The notes beneath the pieces are model-generated. The model was given only the letters and a program-made list of their open reading frames with translations, searched no databases and was not told the DNA's origin. A stretch of DNA of 11,353 bases from Fidelibacterota bacterium (GTDB taxonomy: Bacteria; Fidelibacterota; JAANXI01). Below are positions 6,798 to 11,353 of the stretch, piece after piece. Both the position numbers and the translations under genes were made by a program. Numbering within the stretch: the first letter of the stretch is position 1; each line of letters opens with the position of its first letter. The stretch covers positions 1 to 11,353 of the forward strand of contig JAANXI010000154.1 in assembly GCA_018263365.1 (NCBI GenBank), read 5' to 3'.

Positions 6798-8108
6798 ATG
6801 AAGCCAATTACATTTATCCACACTGCGGATTTGCACCTGGGCAGCCCGCTAAAGAGCATCGGGGACGTTTCCGAAACGCTCCAGAGTAAACTGCACAACG
6901 CTACTTTTGATGCACTGTGCCGCATTATCGATGCGGCGCTCTCCAATGATGTAGATTTTGTTCTGTTCTCGGGCGATGTCTACGATTTGGAATCCCGCAG
7001 TATCAGAGCCAGCCGGGTTTTGGCGGAGGAACTATCGAGACTGAAAGAAGCAGATATCCCAGCCTACATTATTGCCGGAAACCACGATCCGTTAAGCCGG
7101 AATTCCGGTCACGTAGTAGAGTTACCCGATAACGTTCATGTATTCGATACGGAAGCCGAAACCGTCGAGTTCATCAAAGATGGCGATCTCGCTGCCCGGA
7201 TTCTTGGTCAATCCTACCGCAGTTCATCTGACAGCCGGAAGATGTACAGCCATTTCACTGCGCCGGATACCTCGGTCTGGAACATCGGGATGCTGCATAC
7301 CGCCCTCGATCCGAAGAACAATAATTACGTGCCGTGCAATATTGATGATTTAAAGTCCAAATCCGATATCCATTACTGGGCACTGGGACATATTCACGAT
7401 CGGCGGATTTTGCATAAAGAGAATCCGGTTATCGCCTATCCGGGGATTCCGCAGGGACGTGACACGGGAGAAACCGGAGAGAAGGGATGTTTCCTCGTTG
7501 AGTTATTGCCAAATCAACAGCCGAAGCTCACTTTAGTCCCGACTGCCTCAATTCTATGGGATGTCCGGAAACTGAATATCAATATCGGAGATGGGGAACC
7601 ACCCAAGACGCTCAACGAGTTGAAGCGCCTTTTTCGAACTGAGATAGAAAAGTTACGATCCGGAGATTCAGAGGATTCTGTCGCAGGAAGGATCATCCGC
7701 TGGCACCTGACCGGGAAAGGCGATATCCACGAGAAACTTGTAGAAAATCGTTCCGAGGCTTCTGAAGACATCACTGAAACACTCCGGAGGGAATTCGGCG
7801 AATTGGACCCGTTCATTTGGACGGAATCAGTGCACATCCGCACAGGAAAGCCGGTCCCGCCATTGGATGAACTGGCAGGCCAGAGCGAACTCTTTGGGGA
7901 TATCCAATCCGTAATGGAAGAGATGAAGACCGATAAGGAATTGACGGAGTTCGACGACATCCTTGGAGAAATCTGGGAGACCGATGGCGACTACGAGGAC
8001 CCAGACTACGAAAAATTTATTATGGATGAGGAAACCCTGCAAACCATGATCAGCGAAGCAGGGCAGCGGATCGTAGAATCGCTGTTGGAGCGCCGGAATA
8101 ACTCATGA
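6798..8108 (+). CDS. yhaO: YhaO/SbcD-like DNA repair exonuclease family metallophosphoesterase
   Basis: A 436-residue nuclease-type metallophosphoesterase, the likely partner of the ATPase encoded next, as SbcD/Mre11 is of SbcC/Rad50. All metal-binding motifs are visible: Asp11 and His13 in HTADLHLGSPL, SGDVYD (58-63), GNHD (94-97), GMLHTAL with His167, and LGHIHD (196-201), followed by the conserved AYPGIPQGRD (213-222). The C-terminal part (about 255-436) is acidic and largely helical, with LDELAGQSELFGDI-type sequence probably used to bind the ATPase. The opening MKPITFIHTADLHLGSP is typical of the YhaO branch and not of SbcD proper, which is why I use that symbol. The ATG at 6798 directly precedes the first beta-strand. 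No Shine-Dalgarno site is visible. It ends in ATGA shared with the next gene. Function in the YhaO branch is poorly known; Mn2+-dependent exonuclease activity is an inference from the family. Confidence 0.88.
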   Translation: MKPITFIHTADLHLGSPLKSIGDVSETLQSKLHNATFDALCRIIDAALSNDVDFVLFSGDVYDLESRSIRASRVLAEELSRLKEADIPAYIIAGNHDPLSRNSGHVVELPDNVHVFDTEAETVEFIKDGDLAARILGQSYRSSSDSRKMYSHFTAPDTSVWNIGMLHTALDPKNNNYVPCNIDDLKSKSDIHYWALGHIHDRRILHKENPVIAYPGIPQGRDTGETGEKGCFLVELLPNQQPKLTLVPTASILWDVRKLNINIGDGEPPKTLNELKRLFRTEIEKLRSGDSEDSVAGRIIRWHLTGKGDIHEKLVENRSEASEDITETLRREFGELDPFIWTESVHIRTGKPVPPLDELAGQSELFGDIQSVMEEMKTDKELTEFDDILGEIWETDGDYEDPDYEKFIMDEETLQTMISEAGQRIVESLLERRNNS

Positions 8109-10963
8109 GAATCCGCGATCTGCATATCAACGATTTCGGGATTATCCAGTCACAGTCCGTGACCGGTCTGGGCGAGGATGTGAACATCATCGGTGGCCCG
8201 AACCGCGCCGGGAAGACGACATTTATGCAGGTACTGCGATACCTGGGATACAAATTCCCGAGGACTGATATAATACCATCACCAAAATATACACGGATTC
8301 GTGCTACACTCATTCTGGAGAATGGCCAAGAAACAGTATTAGAACGAGACGGATTTGCAGAACCTGTATTAAAATCATCAGATAAATTTAACTTGGAGGA
8401 TATTTATCCGGTAGACGAATTCACCTATCGACAGTTATTTACCATTAGCCTGGACGAACTGAATCGCCTGCCTGCTGGGGTGGAGAAAAAGGAGACCAAG
8501 CGGCTCCAATCAGTCCTGTTGGGTGCCGGGCTGGCAGACGCCGCCAACCTTACTGACGTGTTAAGCGAATTCCGCAAGAACGCGAATGATATCGGTGGAG
8601 TCAACGGCAATCCATCAGTCAAAGAATTCAAAGATGCCAACCAGGATATCAACGAAGCCATCGAAAAGCGCGAAGCAGCTTTGAGGCAAGTCGACGAATA
8701 CCGGGAAAAGCAGACCACAAAGCAGGAGATTGAGGATGACCTAATATCTCTGGAAAAAGACAAAACCGAATTAGAGAAAAGACGGGACCGTCTAGAATAT
8801 CTTAATCAGTATTATGTCACTTTTTATGAATACTCAGAACTGGAGGATTCGCTTAAACAGGACGAAAATATAATACTGCTTGAAGACTTTCCCGATGAGA
8901 ACATTCCTAAGGCAGAACGATTATTAGAATCGTATTCCTCCATTGTGGAGGAGTACGAGAATCTTCTGGGCGAATTTCGACAATTAGTACCGGACGAAAA
9001 CTGGCGGGATGTGAAAACCGCACTGCTTGAGAATCAGAGCGAAATAAGGGAGTGGTCTCAGCAGCTCTCCGGTCTGCAGGAGCGCCTGAAATCCCTGGAA
9101 GAAGATCGGGAAAGACATGACGAGCAACGCCGTACCATCATCGTGGAGATGCAGCAGATCAACAGCGACTGGGGCGATGATTTTTCCGCAATCCAAAGCT
9201 TTGACACGGATTTCGTCACCCGTGCGCATCTGCGGGAGGAGATATCAGAATACAAGGATGTTACCCAGAAAAAGGAATCGATCGAAGCCGCGATAGAGGA
9301 TCTGCGCGAGGAAATTTCCACGTTTGAACAGGAGATGGAGCAGTTAGAGGTGTCGGAATCTGCGGACTCGAATCGATATTACTGGGCAAGTGGTTTTCTT
9401 ATGGTTGTGGGGATATTACTCGGCGCGTTGGTAGTACCCTGGCTGGGAATTATCGTGGCCGTTGGCGGTGCACTCGCAACCGTTATAACCTATCTGAGTC
9501 AGACGACACAATCGACTGGCCAACAGCAGGCGAACCAGTTACGCTCCGAAAAGCGTATGCGTAAATCGAAATTGGTATCCCGTGAGGCTGAACTGGAGGA
9601 GGTCAAGGCAGAGTGGGAATCGCTGAGTACGAAAATCACCGAGTATAAAAATCAACTGGGATTGGGGCAGGATGTCCACCCGGATACCGTTCGTGAATTT
9701 TACGATGATATCGCTGACCTGAAAAAGCGAATTGCGAAGGGGGAGCAGACGGGTAAAGCCATAGAGCAATCACGAAAATCCATTACAGAAAATTTGCGCA
9801 CTTTGCATGGGATTGTTGCGGAGATATTTCCTGATTTCGCGGAGAAAGACCCGACCATCAAAAACGCCGTATCGGACATACAAAAATTACGGACTGCTGC
9901 TGAATGGCTCGAATTTGCTCAAAAACTGGACAGCGCTCAAAGTCGAAAACTCGAAACCGAGGTGCAGATTTTTTCGTTGCTGAGTAGCGAAAAATCGCAG
10001 ATGTCCCTGGAAGATTCACTCGCTCCGGATGAGACGAAACAGCAGTTAGAGGAATTCCTGGAGCAGGGGCGGAAATACCAGGAATTGAAGGAGAAACGTA
10101 GTAAAGCAGATTCGCTCCGGTATTCTATGGAAAAGGGCTTTACGGACAGAATCCGGGCTGCCTTTGAATATTCTGCTGACGAATCACTACCTGAATCATT
10201 TGACGAATTCTTGCAGTATTTGGAAGTATCATTCGAAGCCTATTTGTCGGAAGAGGAAATCCAGGAGAAGATGAAGGAAACATCCGAAGAAATCAACCAA
10301 ATTGCCGGCAAAATTTCAGATATGCAAAGCGAATTGGAGCGAGTGAAGGTAGATTTAGATAACTTGGCCACCACCGATAAACTCGAAGAGGCCCAGGAGC
10401 AGATTGACAAGGCGCGAAGCCGCCTGGAACCGTTGGCGAGAGAATATGCCGTTAATCGTATTGCTGAGGCCATTCTCGAAGAGGTCCAGGAGCGGTTCAT
10501 GCATCGAACACGGGATGAACTGCTGAGCAAAGCCAGTAGTTATTTCCAACAGATGACCTCCGGAGATTACGAGGGGATCTCATTACCGGATAATCTGGAA
10601 AATGCGGATTTCATAAGCCTGACAGACAGCGGCAACGCAGTCGATACTACGGATTATCTGAGCCGGGGAACCCAGGAGCAACTTTTCCTGAGTGTGCGAC
10701 TCAGCCGTATCCAGGAGATTCAGCCGCCGCTGCCAATCATTCTGGACGACAGCCTGGTGAACTTCGATAGCGCCCATCGACGGCAGGCCGTGGACATTAT
10801 TGAAGAGCTTTCCAGAACTAACCAGATCTTCGTGCTGACCTGTCACCCGGAAATTGTGGAGTATGTGGAGGCGTCCGACGCAATGATCAAGTATTGGACG
10901 ATTGAAGATGGAATAATTTCTTCCAGCGATTACTCCGGTGTCGTAAAACATTTGCAGGAGTAA
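8105..10963 (+). CDS. yhaN: YhaN-like SMC/Rad50-type ATPase with central transmembrane hairpin
   Basis: A 952-residue ABC-type ATPase that would power or gate the YhaO nuclease. The N-terminal half-domain has Walker A GPNRAGKTT (31-39). The C-terminal half-domain has the ABC signature LSRGTQEQL (852-860), Walker B PIILDD (877-882) with the D-loop SLVNFD, and the switch His in LTCHPE (911-916). Between them lie long coiled-coil stretches (about 170-420 and 475-800). Near the middle, residues 427-464 form a hydrophobic segment broken by PWLG (445-448), best read as a two-pass membrane hairpin with both coils and the ATPase head in the cytoplasm. The only cysteine is Cys913, so there is no CXXC zinc hook. 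Length and layout match the YhaN family (AAA_27) better than SbcC. Start ATG overlaps the yhaO stop by four bases, implying translational coupling and 1:1 supply. Parts of the gene (8221-8460, 8761-8940) are visibly AT-richer than their flanks. Confidence 0.88.
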   Translation: MRIRDLHINDFGIIQSQSVTGLGEDVNIIGGPNRAGKTTFMQVLRYLGYKFPRTDIIPSPKYTRIRATLILENGQETVLERDGFAEPVLKSSDKFNLEDIYPVDEFTYRQLFTISLDELNRLPAGVEKKETKRLQSVLLGAGLADAANLTDVLSEFRKNANDIGGVNGNPSVKEFKDANQDINEAIEKREAALRQVDEYREKQTTKQEIEDDLISLEKDKTELEKRRDRLEYLNQYYVTFYEYSELEDSLKQDENIILLEDFPDENIPKAERLLESYSSIVEEYENLLGEFRQLVPDENWRDVKTALLENQSEIREWSQQLSGLQERLKSLEEDRERHDEQRRTIIVEMQQINSDWGDDFSAIQSFDTDFVTRAHLREEISEYKDVTQKKESIEAAIEDLREEISTFEQEMEQLEVSESADSNRYYWASGFLMVVGILLGALVVPWLGIIVAVGGALATVITYLSQTTQSTGQQQANQLRSEKRMRKSKLVSREAELEEVKAEWESLSTKITEYKNQLGLGQDVHPDTVREFYDDIADLKKRIAKGEQTGKAIEQSRKSITENLRTLHGIVAEIFPDFAEKDPTIKNAVSDIQKLRTAAEWLEFAQKLDSAQSRKLETEVQIFSLLSSEKSQMSLEDSLAPDETKQQLEEFLEQGRKYQELKEKRSKADSLRYSMEKGFTDRIRAAFEYSADESLPESFDEFLQYLEVSFEAYLSEEEIQEKMKETSEEINQIAGKISDMQSELERVKVDLDNLATTDKLEEAQEQIDKARSRLEPLAREYAVNRIAEAILEEVQERFMHRTRDELLSKASSYFQQMTSGDYEGISLPDNLENADFISLTDSGNAVDTTDYLSRGTQEQLFLSVRLSRIQEIQPPLPIILDDSLVNFDSAHRRQAVDIIEELSRTNQIFVLTCHPEIVEYVEASDAMIKYWTIEDGIISSSDYSGVVKHLQE

Positions 10964-11061
10964 AATCGCTTAATTTAGGTTGTAGTATTTTTGCATGTTG
11001 TTGAGCAGAGGTGGTCAACCATGACCGTATTTGTATACAATACTTATTCAGGACAGTGACA
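10964..11061 (+). promoter_or_regulatory. Intergenic region with two palindromes and a ribosome binding site
   Basis: Between the ATPase stop and the next start lie GGTCA-ACCA-TGACC (11013-11026, 5-base arms) and the perfect 10-base palindrome TTGTATACAA (11031-11040), which also contains a -10-like TATACA. AGGA at 11050-11053 is a good ribosome binding site 8 bases before the ATG at 11062. No well-spaced -35 partner was found, and no strong terminator hairpin follows the ATPase gene. Confidence 0.45.
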
Positions 11062-11353
11062 ATGAAAAAACCACTTATCCTTTTTCTTGCTGTTTTGCTA
11101 ATGGTGAACTGCATCCCCGGGAATTCGTTTTCACAGGAAAATTCCGATTTCGGGCGTTACGAGCGAAAGTCAATATCGTACATCCCTGCCATCTATATCC
11201 CGCGTTCGGAAGCCTATGAGATGCGGAACAACGAAATCAAATTTCTCATTAAGACCGTGAAAGAATACATCGAGATGCCCCGGTTCGACTACAACGAACT
11301 CCCGGAAAGCCTTACCGATAAATTTGTGCGAAAGGCCCGTAAAATGGGCGGCG
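11062..11353 (+). CDS. Exported protein of unknown function, 3' end cut by the window
   Basis: An open frame of 97 complete codons runs off the right edge, with no stop reached. It begins MKKPLILFLAVLLMVNCIPG and continues NSFSQENS: a basic start, a hydrophobic core and a plausible signal-peptidase cleavage after SFS (about residue 24). Cys17 sits in the core, but its context (MVNC) is a poor lipobox. The mature part so far is charged and helical (RYERKSISYIPAIYIPR, then about 50-70 as a helix with KFLIKTVKEYIEM). I do not recognise a family. Start choice is firm because AGGA stands 8 bases upstream and the signal peptide begins at once. It follows the ATPase gene on the same strand after 98 bases that contain palindromes, so it could be a separate unit. 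The function remains unassigned. Confidence 0.75.
   Translation, partial: MKKPLILFLAVLLMVNCIPGNSFSQENSDFGRYERKSISYIPAIYIPRSEAYEMRNNEIKFLIKTVKEYIEMPRFDYNELPESLTDKFVRKARKMGG

Noticed and set aside
7514..7960. Open frame of 148 codons on the minus strand opposite yhaO
   Set aside because: It is Ser-rich shadow translation of a conserved nuclease gene, with no recognisable motif.
1..11353. CRISPR array, insertion sequence, tRNA or rRNA gene
   Set aside because: No regularly spaced repeats, transposase-like protein, terminal inverted repeats or cloverleaf-like sequence was seen by eye. The coding density leaves little room for them.

Overview
The window looks like chromosomal DNA of a Gram-negative bacterium from the Bacteroidota/Chlorobi/FCB superphylum or a nearby candidate phylum (Ignavibacteria-, Balneolota-, KSB1- or Marinimicrobia-like). 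The main reason is the C-terminal sorting domain of the secreted C39-like protein, which starts with the NYPNPFN motif typical of type IX secretion cargo in those groups. A periplasmic parvulin-like lipoprotein and a twin-arginine-exported enzyme agree with a two-membrane cell. GC content is near 50% by eye. The genus cannot be named from the sequence.

Layout. Positions 1-6597 carry genes on the minus strand. In transcription order they are: a parvulin-type peptidyl-prolyl isomerase lipoprotein (6597-5140); a Tat-exported metallophosphoesterase with a C-terminal PQQ-like beta-propeller, broken by an in-frame TAA into 5134-4805 and 4798-3014; a secreted C39-like cysteine peptidase with a type IX sorting domain (2870-1464); and an NhaC-family Na+/H+ antiporter (1419-1). 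The first two genes are 5 bases apart and the last two 44 bases apart. A possible hairpin terminator lies between the phosphoesterase and the peptidase genes.

A divergent intergenic region (6598-6797) separates this block from a plus-strand pair: a YhaO/SbcD-like metallophosphoesterase (6798-8108) and a YhaN-like SMC/Rad50-type ATPase (8105-10963). The two overlap by ATGA and almost certainly form one translationally coupled complex. The ATPase has a transmembrane hairpin near the middle of its coiled coil, where Rad50 would carry a zinc hook, and it has no CXXC motif. After a 98-base gap holding two short palindromes, an exported protein of unknown function begins at 11062 and runs off the end.

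How the genes work together. The minus-strand genes are mostly envelope or secretion functions (chaperone, exported hydrolase, exported peptidase, ion antiporter) without one obvious pathway. The plus-strand pair is a nucleic-acid processing nuclease/ATPase that is probably tethered to the membrane. I saw no mobile element, CRISPR array, tRNA or rRNA, and no gene-free stretch longer than about 200 bases. The two points most worth following are the in-frame stop between metallophosphoesterase motifs and the membrane hairpin in the Rad50-like ATPase.
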